Below are positions 15,554 to 25,810 of a DNA stretch of 64,000 nt, one piece after another. How positions within the stretch are numbered: position 1 is the first letter of the stretch; the number at the start of each line of letters is the position of its first letter. The translations under genes and the position numbers were made by a program. The stretch comes from AB-629-J13 sp964518835 (lineage in GTDB: Bacteria > Fidelibacterota > Marinisomatia > Marinisomatales > AB-629-J13). Location of the stretch: NCBI GenBank assembly GCA_964518835.1, contig CAZFKU010000001.1:1-64000 (forward strand), given 5' to 3'. A model generated the notes under the pieces. It was not told the origin of the DNA and searched no databases. It was given only the letters and a program-made list of their open reading frames with translations.

Positions 15554-18376
15554 TCACAAAATTAAACTATCTAATGTGGAAAACATCTGCATTTCCACCG
15601 GAATAGCATCACGGAATTGCCGACCGTACCTTTGGATGACAATTCGATTGTCCAATACGATGAATACTCCCTCATCATAAGAAGTACGAATGAGTCTTCC
15701 AAATCCCTGCCGATATTTGAGAACACATTCCGGAACGGTGAAATTCATAAAAGAATTCATATTTTTTTCTGCTAATTTATCTCCGTATGCTTTCACAATG
15801 GGATCAGACGGCACTTGGAAAGGAAGTTTTGCGATGATCAATATTTCCAGCATATCACCTGATAAATCAATGCCTTCCCAGAAAGAACTGGTTCCCATTA
15901 ATATTCCGTTCTCAGAATTTGCCATTCCCTTGAGTAATCCGTATCTTGAAGAAGCCTGGGTTTGGGAAAAAATTGGAAGATCCCTCCCCCCTTCCGATGT
16001 TCGCAAACATTGGGTAACTTTTGACAGCGAACTGTAGGAAGTGAATAGAACTAAAATTTTCTTTTTCAATCGGTTGTGGCATTTTAATATAATTTCTGCA
16101 ATTCCCATTGGATTGTCAGCCAGGGATTGATCTCCTGAGTATTGGTGGTATTTCACCTGCTCCGGATAAAGAAAAGGGCTGGGACAAACCGAAAACTTTG
16201 TATTTACATCATAGAGTCTGGATATACCGGAACGGTTTAAAAAATAGTCAAAGGAATGTTCCACTTGTAATGTTGCAGATGTTAGAATAATGGATTGAGT
16301 TTTTGGTAATAAATACTCGGACAGCATTACACCAACATCAATGGGAGATGCATGGATAGAAATTTCAGGTAAACTGTTTTTCCCCGAAGAATTACGAAAA
16401 TTTCCTTCCTGCCAGTACACCCATTCCCCATCCTGATTTGAAGTTAAAAATTTAAATGAATGAATTATTGCAGAAAGAGATTCTGCTTTCTGTTTTGTAC
16501 TCAAAATCAGGTCTTCTATCTTTTCTTTTTCCGAGCCATATTTGTCTAATGTGTTCCATAATTGTGTAACCTTTTTTTCACAGGACTCTAAAGTTTTATA
16601 AACCTGGTTGAGTTCACCGGGAAGATTTCGATATTCTTCCCTCAGATCATTAATGATTATCTTTTGTACATAAGGAGAGGTGATTGAATACCGACTTTTG
16701 TATTCCATGGAAAGCTGAGAAAAAAATAAATCAACTGCATCTATCGCCAGATCAATAGACTGATCAATGTCAGAAAGAATCTTTTTTAATCTTGGTACCT
16801 TTTCATATAGCGACTTTAAACTGTTTTTCCAACGACGGTTCCCTGAGAATTTTGGTTGGCATATCAATAAACTTGATTTTAAAAAAGCAAAATCCATATT
16901 ATGGCTGAACTGTGAATAAGCAGCATCAATCAAATTGTGAGCTTCGTCAACTATTAATGTTTCAAAAGAGGGAAGTAGTCCCGGATTAACCACATCACTT
17001 AATAGCAAAGCATGATTAACGATGATAATGTCGGTCTGAAATAAATTTTTGCGAACTTTTCCTAAAAAACAGCCATTATGCTTTACACACACCTGAGTTG
17101 TACAGAATCCCGGTTCACTTTGTATCATTTTTTGTACACGGAAATTCCTGCTGTTTGTAAAACCGCTGCATTCTTCCAGATCACCGGTATTCGTCCAATT
17201 CAGCCAAAAAATCAGCGGAAGTAAATGAGCCGCTTCCTCATCACTTAACATTCCGGCAGCTTCACCTATAAGCCAATTTAATCTTGAAAGACAAATGTAA
17301 TTTGCTCTGCCTTTCAATTTAACTGCAGAAACTTGATTTTCTAAAGTTTTAGCCAATACCGGAAGGTCTTTGTAAAACAATTGATCCTGCAGACTTTTTG
17401 TATAGCAGGAGATCACAACCGGTGATTTTTTATCCTTCTCATGTACGTGTTTCATCGCTTCATACAGGTAACCAAACGATTTTCCCAATCCTGTACCCGC
17501 TTCAACGATACCGATAGTGCGATCTTTCTGGAAAACTTCATCAATAAAATCAATGAATTGTATCTGGCTTTCCCTTTTTTCGAAACGGGAAATGATCTGT
17601 GATAATTTGCCATTATTTCCAAAAATATCTTTGACTTTAGGAAAGGAAAAAGAATCATTGGATTCCTGTTCAAAACGGTTATTTTGGCTGGTTCTATTTA
17701 ATGTAGATTGTATTATTCCTGTGGCGGTGCTCTCTCGTTTTACCAGAGCGTCAGCTAAGTTGATAAATAATGAAGTATTAAAATAGTTTCTTCCTTTCAA
17801 AATGGATACACACTTACTGATAACCTCCAAGGGATAAGTCGCTGATTCTTCCACGAGATTCAGGAAGATTTCTCCGCAATTTTCGGCATCTTTTTTTGCT
17901 CGGTGTGAACCGGCAGAGGATAAATCAAAAAATTCTGCTAAAAATCCTAAATTGTATGTAGGTTGGTCAAAGATCGCCACCCGTGCTAAATGGAGTGTAT
18001 CGTATAACTGATTCGATTTTTCAGGGAGATCATGGCGATCGAATAATTCCTTCAAAAATCCTTCATCAAATTTCATATTGTGTGCAACCAAAGGATATTC
18101 ACCTAAAAATGAATGGAGATCATTTACAATCTCCAATTCGGTGGGAGCATCACTTACCATGTCATTGGTGATTCCGGTTATCGTGGTAATTTCATCAGCA
18201 ATTTGGATCTTCGGATTTACCAGTGTAACGAAGGAATCAGTTGGTTTTCCATCCTTAAAAAGGATAGCTGCTACTTCGATAATTCGATCGGTTAACCTGG
18301 ATAATCCCGTAGTCTCAAAATCAATGGCAATGAAAGCTGATAGATCCAGTATTTTGAGCAGTTCTGCTCTCTTCAT
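15554..18376 (-). CDS. dinG: DinG-family helicase with N-terminal DnaQ-like exonuclease
   Basis: A 940-aa fusion. Residues about 10-170 form a DEDDh 3'-5' exonuclease (DFETTG, HNMKFDEGFL, HRAKKDAENCG). The rest is an XPD/DinG superfamily 2 helicase with Walker A AGTGLGKSFGYL, DEAH in VDEAHNLID, and the C-terminal motif QGFGRLIR. Four or more cysteines between about residues 350 and 430, starting with KGRANYICLSR, fit an iron-sulfur domain as in DinG/XPD; cluster presence is inferred. It probably unwinds forked or R-loop DNA in repair. The ATG overlaps the preceding reductase stop as TGATG. Confidence 0.9.
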   Translation of the reverse strand: MKRAELLKILDLSAFIAIDFETTGLSRLTDRIIEVAAILFKDGKPTDSFVTLVNPKIQIADEITTITGITNDMVSDAPTELEIVNDLHSFLGEYPLVAHNMKFDEGFLKELFDRHDLPEKSNQLYDTLHLARVAIFDQPTYNLGFLAEFFDLSSAGSHRAKKDAENCGEIFLNLVEESATYPLEVISKCVSILKGRNYFNTSLFINLADALVKRESTATGIIQSTLNRTSQNNRFEQESNDSFSFPKVKDIFGNNGKLSQIISRFEKRESQIQFIDFIDEVFQKDRTIGIVEAGTGLGKSFGYLYEAMKHVHEKDKKSPVVISCYTKSLQDQLFYKDLPVLAKTLENQVSAVKLKGRANYICLSRLNWLIGEAAGMLSDEEAAHLLPLIFWLNWTNTGDLEECSGFTNSRNFRVQKMIQSEPGFCTTQVCVKHNGCFLGKVRKNLFQTDIIIVNHALLLSDVVNPGLLPSFETLIVDEAHNLIDAAYSQFSHNMDFAFLKSSLLICQPKFSGNRRWKNSLKSLYEKVPRLKKILSDIDQSIDLAIDAVDLFFSQLSMEYKSRYSITSPYVQKIIINDLREEYRNLPGELNQVYKTLESCEKKVTQLWNTLDKYGSEKEKIEDLILSTKQKAESLSAIIHSFKFLTSNQDGEWVYWQEGNFRNSSGKNSLPEISIHASPIDVGVMLSEYLLPKTQSIILTSATLQVEHSFDYFLNRSGISRLYDVNTKFSVCPSPFLYPEQVKYHQYSGDQSLADNPMGIAEIILKCHNRLKKKILVLFTSYSSLSKVTQCLRTSEGGRDLPIFSQTQASSRYGLLKGMANSENGILMGTSSFWEGIDLSGDMLEILIIAKLPFQVPSDPIVKAYGDKLAEKNMNSFMNFTVPECVLKYRQGFGRLIRTSYDEGVFIVLDNRIVIQRYGRQFRDAIPVEMQMFSTLDSLIL

Positions 18377-19566
18377 CAGAGACCTGTGAATAATCGTGCT
18401 ACATCAAAAAGCAGGGAAGGTTTTTTGGCAACTGCAATTGAAAATAATTTTAACAAAGATCTCTTTTCTTCCGGGACATTTGCAATTCCATCTGCAATTC
18501 TGATTAAATCTTTATCCTCAAAACGAAAAATTGATTCCTTGATTCTATAGAATTTCTCATGGTTTTTCCCACCGATTTTATGCCAATCTTTTTCATATTT
18601 CTGGAGTCGTTTTATTGTTGGATTCTGCCCTGATTTTAAGATTGAAACCGCAGTTTCTGCCGCCAGTAATCCGCTTCGCATCCCCGGAATGATTCCTCCA
18701 CCGGTCATGGGATTAACCGTATGTGCCGCATCTCCAACAAGCATTAAACCATCTGTCACCATTTTCTTAACTGTTTTAGCAACGGGAACTCCTCCGGCAA
18801 TCATGGTTTGAGTGGATCCATTTGGATATTTTCTATTCATAAATTCCTGTAAGTATTTATAAGCGGATTTTCCCTCTTTTGCATAGAGACCGGAAATTGC
18901 CAATCCGATATTTGCTGAACGGTCTCCCTTTGGAAAAACCCATAAATATCCGCCGGGTGACCAATTCCTGGATAAGTGAAATTCAAAAACATGACTGTCC
19001 ACATCAATTCCAGTAACTGTTTCCTGGATAGCTGATTCCATATCTTTCAGTTTCACGTGAGTAGGTAATCCTGCCCACCGTCCTACTCTGCTTTCCACCC
19101 CATCTGCACCTACAACGATTTTAGCATTTAACTGAAACGGTTCACCTAAGTAAGTTCCTGTAACTCCTTCAACTTTATCCTCATAAAATATTAGCCCATC
19201 CACATATGCTTTTGTCTTTATAACAGCGCCGTTTTCTGCTGCTTTTTGAGCCAGTGCAGAATCAAATATTTTCCGGTCTAAAATATACCCAGATTCCTTT
19301 AAATCAAATTCGATGACGGTTTCGTTTGGCGCTACAAGGCGGATCCGTGAGATCGTTGCATTGATCCATTCCTGTTCTACATCATGAAAAATTCGTAACC
19401 CTTTATCACTGACTGCTTCTCCACATCGAACGGGAACACCTATTTCCCTGTCCTTTTCCAAAACAAGTACAGATAATCCGTTTTGAGCCGCAATATCCGC
19501 AAAGGTAGTACCGGCGGGTCCTCCTCCCACAACGATGCAGTCAAACTGTTTGGAGCTCAGACTCAT
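18376..19566 (-). CDS. Geranylgeranyl-reductase-family FAD oxidoreductase
   Basis: A 396-aa flavoprotein with the N-terminal dinucleotide fold VVGGGPAGTTFADIAAQNG, the RCGEAVS cysteine region, the second FAD motif LVGDAAHTVNPMTGGGI and the GGR signature SPGGYLWVFPKG with NIGLA. Members reduce double bonds of isoprenoid chains (archaeal lipids, chlorophyll side chain, menaquinone tails). The ferredoxin gene directly upstream overlaps it by 26 bases and is a likely electron donor. The substrate is not known; partial saturation of a menaquinone tail is a reasonable guess for a bacterium. Confidence 0.85.
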   Translation of the reverse strand: MSLSSKQFDCIVVGGGPAGTTFADIAAQNGLSVLVLEKDREIGVPVRCGEAVSDKGLRIFHDVEQEWINATISRIRLVAPNETVIEFDLKESGYILDRKIFDSALAQKAAENGAVIKTKAYVDGLIFYEDKVEGVTGTYLGEPFQLNAKIVVGADGVESRVGRWAGLPTHVKLKDMESAIQETVTGIDVDSHVFEFHLSRNWSPGGYLWVFPKGDRSANIGLAISGLYAKEGKSAYKYLQEFMNRKYPNGSTQTMIAGGVPVAKTVKKMVTDGLMLVGDAAHTVNPMTGGGIIPGMRSGLLAAETAVSILKSGQNPTIKRLQKYEKDWHKIGGKNHEKFYRIKESIFRFEDKDLIRIADGIANVPEEKRSLLKLFSIAVAKKPSLLFDVARLFTGL

Positions 19567-19735
19567 TTTCTGTAATTAAAACATCAATTGGACAGACAAA
19601 AACACAGAGATCACAGTCAATACAGACTGGATGATCTATTTCAATATCCGCTTCTTTTAACTCAATGCAATTCACCGGACAAACCCCCACACAGCATCCG
19701 CAAAAATCACATTTATTTTCTTTAATAAGAATCAT
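19541..19735 (-). CDS. 2[4Fe-4S] ferredoxin
   Basis: A 64-aa ferredoxin with two complete cluster motifs: CDFCGCCVGVCP and CIDCDLCVFVCP. No other domain is present. It starts at ATG 19735 and its end overlaps the flavoprotein start, which suggests the two form an electron-transfer pair. Confidence 0.9.
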   Translation of the reverse strand: MILIKENKCDFCGCCVGVCPVNCIELKEADIEIDHPVCIDCDLCVFVCPIDVLITENESELQTV

Positions 19736-19764
19736 TCAAACAGTCCCCAAAATCCCTAATAGAG

Positions 19765-20535
19765 TTAATGATCCACAGCAAAACCGGGAAAAATATTTTT
19801 ATAGATAAAATAATTGTAGAATCGCAATAAATAAAATAGAATCAATACCGGAAAAAGAAACCATCCCTGTCTGGCAATAACAAAACCTATGATAATAAAA
19901 AGTGGATAAATATGTGATCGTTGTATATGCCGGGAATGAGTCGTAACTGCCAATATCAAAGTGAAAGGTACCATAACTATAGATGCAGTCGCCAGAACAG
20001 GGTCATCCAATAGCCATCCGCAAAAACAGGAAAGTAAAAATAAAATGCTGGAGAAAACCCCAATTTTTCTGCGAAATAATGTTATTGTATTATCATCAAG
20101 TTCGATGAAATAGAGAAGAAATATTCCAAAGAACATAGGTAGATAACCGAGAAAATATCCTAAACCCGATAAAATATCTGTTATTCCCCATCCTAAAATC
20201 CAACAGATTAAGAAAAAAATACATCGTAAAACCCACTCCGATATAACACCCATTTTATCTTTGTCCAATAAAATGCTGTGATTATTTATTTTTAGTATAA
20301 TCATTGCAATTATCAGAATAGTCAAAGAGATCATTCCCTCATTCCATCCTGAAAATTCCCAGAATGTATGTCTGTCAACCATTCCTGCTTTTGCTGCCAT
20401 TCCCGCTGCCAGGATTGTCCAGGGAGCAAACCATGAAATAACCTCAAATTTTTCTATGATAATCAAAGGAGCAAATAGTTTTGAAATCATTCCATACAGG
20501 GAAGTCTCTGGTTTAATTAATCTGGCGATGATCAT
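19765..20535 (-). CDS. Polytopic membrane protein of unknown function
   Basis: A 256-aa protein with about seven hydrophobic segments, for example ISLTILIIAMIILKI, CIFFLICWILGWGITDIL and YPLFIIIGFVIARQGWFLF. I do not recognise a family. It lies 29 bases upstream of the ferredoxin and only 3 bases after the sodium symporter, so it belongs to the same operon. A role in handling a prenyl or lipid substrate for the reductase is possible but has no direct support. Confidence 0.7.
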   Translation of the reverse strand: MIIARLIKPETSLYGMISKLFAPLIIIEKFEVISWFAPWTILAAGMAAKAGMVDRHTFWEFSGWNEGMISLTILIIAMIILKINNHSILLDKDKMGVISEWVLRCIFFLICWILGWGITDILSGLGYFLGYLPMFFGIFLLYFIELDDNTITLFRRKIGVFSSILFLLSCFCGWLLDDPVLATASIVMVPFTLILAVTTHSRHIQRSHIYPLFIIIGFVIARQGWFLFPVLILFYLLRFYNYFIYKNIFPGFAVDH

Positions 20536-20538
20536 GGA

Positions 20539-21912
20539 TTAACCAATTAACGGAGCACCAAAAAATATTTCTATTATCTCATTTAATATGATTAAACCCA
20601 CAACAAGCGATGCAATTACAAATAATAATTTTACTGCAGGGACAGAGATTTTTTTTGATGTCATCCCTAAGAAAAATTCCTCTAAAAAGTTTGGAACTCC
20701 CCAACGGTTTAAAATGAAGACGGCTGTCAGCATTCCTCCAATGGGTAACATATATTTCGCTGATAGGTAATCCATAAAGTCAAAAAATGTCATTTTAAAA
20801 ATAAATGCAAAATCAGTGAAATCTCCCATAGACAACGAACAGAATATCCCCACAAAGGTAATGATAATTCCAAACACAACTGTAGCCCGAGTCCTACTCC
20901 ACCCTTTTTGATCAATGAAATAAGCTGTTACAACTTCCAAAATTGAAATTGCAGATGTGAGAGCTGCTAAAAATAATAAAAAGAAAAAGAGAGTACCCCA
21001 CAATAAACCACCTGCAATTTTAGGAAAAATGGTTGGTAATACCACAAAAATCAATCCCGCTCCCTGTTGAGGATTAGCACCTACAGAAAACACAGTTGTA
21101 AAAATTGCCAAGCCGGCTAAGAGAGCAATCCCTGTATCAAGAATGACTATCCAAATTGCTGAATTGAGGAGGTTTTGTTCCTTTCTGAGATAGCTTCCGT
21201 AGGTGATCATGGTTCCCATTCCCAGGCTCAGAGTAAAAAAGGAATGTCCCAGAGCCAAAACGATGCTGGAAGCAGTGATGTCCTCAAATTTTGGTTTGAA
21301 CAGAAAGGAAAATCCGGCACTTGCATTTGGCAAGGTGATACCTCGAATAACTAAAACAATTAAAATGAAAAATATCATCGGCATCATTACTTTTGTCCAT
21401 TTTTCAATTCCACCTTTAATCCCATGTACGATGACCCAAATGGACAATCCCATAAAAATGATGTGCCAGAATAATGGATTCCATGGGTTGGTGATAAAAT
21501 TATCGAAGACGGCTCCTGATAGATCAGGATTTCCCGCTAATTCTGAAAATCCTCCTGTCAATGACAAAAAAGTGTAACGTAAGGTCCATCCTCCTACAAC
21601 TCCGTAAAATGCCAGAATTACAAAAGCTGACAAAACCCCAAGCACTCCTACCCATTTCCAATAGGAATTAGGAGCTAACTTTTCAAAAGCGCCTACAGGA
21701 CTCAATTGAGTTTTTCGACCAATTACAATTTCCCCAATGACAATGGGCATTCCCACAATCAGGATACACAGTAAATAAATTAAAGTAAATGCACCCCCAC
21801 CGTTCTCACCTGCGATATATGGATATTTCCAAATATTTCCCAATCCCACTGCTGATCCTGATGCAGCCAAAATAAATCCAAATTTAGATCCCCAATGTTC
21901 TCTTTTTTCCAT
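20539..21912 (-). CDS. Sodium-dependent transporter, NSS/SNF family
   Basis: A 457-aa membrane protein with about twelve transmembrane helices, of the LeuT-fold neurotransmitter:sodium symporter family. The N-terminal segment GSAVGLGNIWKYPYIAGENG is the family signature that forms sodium and substrate sites in TM1. It probably imports an amino acid with sodium; the substrate cannot be read from the sequence. It starts at ATG 21912, 12 bases after the small upstream gene. Confidence 0.92.
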   Translation of the reverse strand: MEKREHWGSKFGFILAASGSAVGLGNIWKYPYIAGENGGGAFTLIYLLCILIVGMPIVIGEIVIGRKTQLSPVGAFEKLAPNSYWKWVGVLGVLSAFVILAFYGVVGGWTLRYTFLSLTGGFSELAGNPDLSGAVFDNFITNPWNPLFWHIIFMGLSIWVIVHGIKGGIEKWTKVMMPMIFFILIVLVIRGITLPNASAGFSFLFKPKFEDITASSIVLALGHSFFTLSLGMGTMITYGSYLRKEQNLLNSAIWIVILDTGIALLAGLAIFTTVFSVGANPQQGAGLIFVVLPTIFPKIAGGLLWGTLFFFLLFLAALTSAISILEVVTAYFIDQKGWSRTRATVVFGIIITFVGIFCSLSMGDFTDFAFIFKMTFFDFMDYLSAKYMLPIGGMLTAVFILNRWGVPNFLEEFFLGMTSKKISVPAVKLLFVIASLVVGLIILNEIIEIFFGAPLIG

Positions 21913-21924
21913 AATATTTTTCCG

Positions 21925-22332
21925 TTATTCTGTTTTTTCTGAATTGATATCCTTGATGGGTGTTTCCATGACAGTTTCATGGGGCTTTAAATGTGCTTCT
22001 ACAACTGCATCCATAAATCCATAAAAATAAATAAAAAATGTCCACCATGCAGATTTATTTCGCTTTGAAATTGCAGAGGTCACATTATCGCATTTTACAT
22101 CTAAACGATAATCGTTAAATTTAATGAGACTGTAAATTTCGAGTCCGATGAGAATTCCACCTTTAAAATAGTTTCCATTGTAAAATTGTCCCACACCGGG
22201 AAAAATTAATGCATATTTTGCAGCTTCAGAAGGAGATTTGATCTCTAATGAATCCACAGGTTCAGCGTTCATAATATTGATAGAGAAAACTAATCCGATA
22301 CCTGTTAAAATACATGAGGAACTGCTATTCAT
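21925..22332 (-). CDS. Small DUF5683-like membrane protein
   Basis: A protein of 135 aa from the ATG at 22332 (a TTG at 22353 opens the frame). It has an N-terminal hydrophobic signal-like segment (CILTGIGLVFSINIM) and the pattern ALIFPGVGQFYNGNYFKGGI, typical of DUF5683-type or TM2-like proteins of Bacteroidetes relatives, followed by a further membrane segment WWTFFIYFYGFMDAVVEAHL. Function is unknown. The chosen ATG overlaps the ridA stop by 8 bases. Confidence 0.65.
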   Translation of the reverse strand: MNSSSSCILTGIGLVFSINIMNAEPVDSLEIKSPSEAAKYALIFPGVGQFYNGNYFKGGILIGLEIYSLIKFNDYRLDVKCDNVTSAISKRNKSAWWTFFIYFYGFMDAVVEAHLKPHETVMETPIKDINSEKTE

Positions 22333-22714
22333 CCTGCACTGCAATGCATTCAATTTCGATCTTTGAATTTAGGGGTAATTTGCTTACCTGAACCATGGAT
22401 CGTGCGGGAAATGATTTAGAATCAAACCAGTGATCAATGGATTTATTTACATGAGGAGCAAGTGAAAGATCCGTTAAAAAAACGGTAAGTTTAACAGCAT
22501 TGATAAGAGCGCTGTTTCCTGCTTTACAAACTTGGTCCAGATTATGAAAGATTTGATCAATTTGCATATCAATATCACCATCAATCAATTCGTTTGTTTC
22601 CGGATTCAGTGGAATTTGCCCTGCGGTAAAAATAAATCCTTTACTGGCTATTCCTTGATTGTACGACCCTACCGCTGTCGGAGCACATTTTGTATTTATA
22701 ACTGTTCTTGCCAT
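22325..22714 (-). CDS. ridA: RidA family enamine/imine deaminase
   Basis: A 129-aa YjgF/YER057c/UK114 protein. Visible features are the GSYNQGIASKGFIFTAGQIP start, the conserved Arg of FPARSMVQV and the C-terminal IEIECIAV strand. RidA hydrolyses reactive 2-aminoacrylate and related imines made by PLP enzymes. It overlaps the stop of the PPC-domain gene by one base. Confidence 0.93.
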   Translation of the reverse strand: MARTVINTKCAPTAVGSYNQGIASKGFIFTAGQIPLNPETNELIDGDIDMQIDQIFHNLDQVCKAGNSALINAVKLTVFLTDLSLAPHVNKSIDHWFDSKSFPARSMVQVSKLPLNSKIEIECIAVQDE

Positions 22715-23139
22715 TAGTTATCCGTACACCAAACCGGTAATCCAATATTTTGATCTAATTGTCTAAATATATTAGTGTCAATTTTGCGAATAATAAATTC
22801 ACCAACAACTGCAACATCCATTTCAAATAGATGTCCTCCTTTTACTTCTAAATCATGTTTTCCAATGGTTATATGAGCATGGATAAATGGATTGTTTTCC
22901 TTTAATGTTATATTTCCTTGAAATGATAAAAGCTCAAAAACATCAGATAAGTGTTTTTTAAAATAAGATTTTGATTTTACATCAAAAGTTCCTAACTCTA
23001 TTTCTTTCACCGCGCCAATACCAGATATTTGCCCATTTTGAATATCAAGATCTTCACATACTGATGTGAGAGACTTCATTACAGGTTCATCTTTTTGAAC
23101 ATATACAAGAATTTCTTTTCCGGAGTTTACTATTTTCAT
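22714..23139 (-). CDS. PPC-domain (DUF296) protein
   Basis: A 141-aa single PPC/DUF296 domain. The metal-like His pattern IHAHITIGK followed by GGHLFEM, and the central GIGAVKEIELGTFD segment, match the family. In plants the domain accompanies AT-hooks; bacterial single-domain forms have unknown roles. It lies one base after alaS and directly before ridA. Confidence 0.85.
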   Translation of the reverse strand: MKIVNSGKEILVYVQKDEPVMKSLTSVCEDLDIQNGQISGIGAVKEIELGTFDVKSKSYFKKHLSDVFELLSFQGNITLKENNPFIHAHITIGKHDLEVKGGHLFEMDVAVVGEFIIRKIDTNIFRQLDQNIGLPVWCTDN

Positions 23140-23140
23140 T

Positions 23141-25732
23141 TTACGTATCCATTATCAATTTTTTTGCTAATTGTAATCCATGCGTAATTGCAGATTCTAA
23201 ATTTTCTTTATTTTTTCCACCAGAAGTTGCTAAGTGGGGTTTACCACCACCACCACCATTTATGATTTTACCAATTTCTTTCGAAATATTTCCTGCATGT
23301 AATCCAGACTTTACAAGATCCTTGGTTACAATTACAACCATTTGAGGTTTTTCTTCAGAAATAGTTCCCAAAATACCAATTCCTGATTGAATTTTTTTCT
23401 GCAGTGAATCTCCTAAAATTTTCAGGTCATTTAGTGTTGAATTCTCAATTATTGATGATACCAATAAAGATTTTCCGATTTTTTCCCCACTTTTAATCAG
23501 AGAGGAATAGTCAAATTCAGGGGATTTTTTGTTCTGCTTTAATTTTTTCTCTAAAGATTTTTTTTCATCAATAATTTGATCTACACGTGAATTCAATTCG
23601 TCAGAACTACAGTTAAATTTTAGAGTCAGATTTTTTACAAGTGTACTTTGATATTGGATGAAGTTCACCGCTTCTTTACCTGTTATTGCAGCAATTCGCC
23701 TGACTCCTGCTGATAATGATGATTCCTCAGTGATTTTAAAAATTCCAATTTCACCTGTTCGGTTAACATGAGTTCCTCCACATAACTCCTTTGAAAAATT
23801 TCCAACGGAAATAACCCTCACTTCATCACCATATTTCTCTCCAAACAAAGCTTCCACTCCTTCATTTCGAGCGATTTCAAACGGTTTTATTTCAACATTT
23901 AGGGAATTATTTTTCAATATTTCTTCGTTCACTAATTGTTCAATCTCCTTTAGCTGAGAAGCATTTATCTTTTCGTGATGAGTCAAATCAAAACGTAAAT
24001 AGTCAGGAGCTACAAGTGAACCAGCCTGGTGCACATGGTCTCCCAATACTTTTTTTAATGCGGAATGAAGTAAATGAGTTGCAGTATGATTCAGCCGAAT
24101 TGCCTGTCTTCTTTCTCTGTCAACAATACACTTCACTTTATTCTTTAACTGATCATCAGAAAGCGTTCCTTTACAGATATGTAAAATAGAATTACTGTTG
24201 TCTGAGATTGTATTTTCAACCCTAAGTTTTTGATTCTCAGTTTCAATAACTCCCGTATCGCCAATTTGTCCGCCGGATTCCGCATAAAAAGGGGTTTGAT
24301 CTAAAATGAGAATTGTCTGATCATCCTTACTGGATATTTTACGAATTTCAGAATTGGAGGACAGAGTTTCATATCCGAGAAAAGTGGAATCTTCCCCTTC
24401 TGATATTGTCTGCCATTGAATATCTTCTTCATTGACAGAAAACTTTTTATGGGTTCTGGCTCGTTTTTTCTGTTTGTCCATTTCCATATTAAATGCTTCG
24501 ATATCTACCTTTATCCCCTTTTCCCTGGCGAGAAGTTGGGTTAAATCCAATGGGAATCCGTAAGTATCGTATAATTTAAATGCATCCTTTCCGGGAATTG
24601 AATCTGAAGTTACAGAACTAAGTATTTTTTCGAAATGTAAAAGTCCCCTGTCAAGGGTATTATTAAATGATATTTCCTCGGAATGAATCACTTTTTTAAT
24701 ATGGGATTTTTTATCATTCAGTTCGGTGTAAGTTTCACCCAGAATGGAACACACAGGTTCAACAAGTTCCGCAAGAAAGGGTTCTTCAAATTTCAGTTGA
24801 CGACCAAACCGTGCCGCCCGTCTTAATATTCTTCTTAATACATAACCACGTCCTTCATTTGAAGGCAAAACTCCATCAGAAATTGAAATGGACAGCATCC
24901 GGATATGGTCAGCGATGACTCTGTAAGGAACCGGATTTTCAGCAGGAGATATTCCTGCTAATTCTTCAATACTTTGTATTATGGGCATAAAAAGATCAGT
25001 GTCATAATTATTTATCTTTCCCTGCATGACCGCAGTGAGTCTTTCCAACCCTGCCCCTGTATCGATGTGTTTTTCAGATAGATCTACCAATTCGTCCTTG
25101 TTTATTCGGTTATGTTGTATAAAAACCAAGTTCCATAATTCCCAATATTCCGGTGATATATTGAGTTTGTTGGGATCCTGATTCTCTATACCCTCATCAA
25201 TAAAATAATGAATTTCCGAACACGGACCACAGGGACCTGTTTCACCCATTTCCCAGAAATTATACTTTTTCCCAAATCTGAGAATTCTGTTTTCATTAAT
25301 ATCCGTAACTTTTTTCCAGAGATTGTATGATTCATCATCTGTTTCATATACCGTTGCCCATAATCTGTTTTTATCAATTTCCCATTCCTTTGTCAATAAT
25401 CTCCAGGCCCAGGAAATAGCTTCTTCCTTGTAATAATCCCCAAAGGACCAATTTCCCATCATTTCAAAAAATGTATGGTGAAATGTATCCAATCCTACTT
25501 CCTCAAGGTCATTATGTTTACCACTGACACGAATGCATTTCTGGCTGTTCATCACACGATTGTGAACAGGTTTTTCCTTATCCAGAAAGACAGGTTTAAA
25601 CTGATTCATTCCTGCATTTGTGAACAACAAAGTGGGATCATTGATCGGAACTACCGGAGCTCCACGGACAAACTGATGGTTATAATTTTTGAAAAATTCC
25701 AGGAAGGAGTTACGAAGGTCTTGGCTCGTCAA
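23141..25732 (-). CDS. alaS: Alanyl-tRNA synthetase
   Basis: A class II synthetase of 863 aa. The N-terminal core begins TSQDLRNSFLEFF and includes FTNAGMNQFKPVFL and GRGYVLRRILRRAARFG. The editing domain carries HTATHLLHSAL and CGGTH (zinc ligands), and the C-terminal DHHA1 region ends with GGGGGKPHLATSGGK. The start is TTG at 25732; no ATG precedes it in frame. It heads the long operon that runs down to dinG. Confidence 0.96.
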   Translation of the reverse strand: MTSQDLRNSFLEFFKNYNHQFVRGAPVVPINDPTLLFTNAGMNQFKPVFLDKEKPVHNRVMNSQKCIRVSGKHNDLEEVGLDTFHHTFFEMMGNWSFGDYYKEEAISWAWRLLTKEWEIDKNRLWATVYETDDESYNLWKKVTDINENRILRFGKKYNFWEMGETGPCGPCSEIHYFIDEGIENQDPNKLNISPEYWELWNLVFIQHNRINKDELVDLSEKHIDTGAGLERLTAVMQGKINNYDTDLFMPIIQSIEELAGISPAENPVPYRVIADHIRMLSISISDGVLPSNEGRGYVLRRILRRAARFGRQLKFEEPFLAELVEPVCSILGETYTELNDKKSHIKKVIHSEEISFNNTLDRGLLHFEKILSSVTSDSIPGKDAFKLYDTYGFPLDLTQLLAREKGIKVDIEAFNMEMDKQKKRARTHKKFSVNEEDIQWQTISEGEDSTFLGYETLSSNSEIRKISSKDDQTILILDQTPFYAESGGQIGDTGVIETENQKLRVENTISDNSNSILHICKGTLSDDQLKNKVKCIVDRERRQAIRLNHTATHLLHSALKKVLGDHVHQAGSLVAPDYLRFDLTHHEKINASQLKEIEQLVNEEILKNNSLNVEIKPFEIARNEGVEALFGEKYGDEVRVISVGNFSKELCGGTHVNRTGEIGIFKITEESSLSAGVRRIAAITGKEAVNFIQYQSTLVKNLTLKFNCSSDELNSRVDQIIDEKKSLEKKLKQNKKSPEFDYSSLIKSGEKIGKSLLVSSIIENSTLNDLKILGDSLQKKIQSGIGILGTISEEKPQMVVIVTKDLVKSGLHAGNISKEIGKIINGGGGGKPHLATSGGKNKENLESAITHGLQLAKKLIMDT

Positions 25733-25810
25733 TTTGATAAATTATATCTTAATTTGAAAGAAAAATTACGGAAAATGAAAATGAGAAGTTGTAGGTATTT
25801 ACGTGATTAA

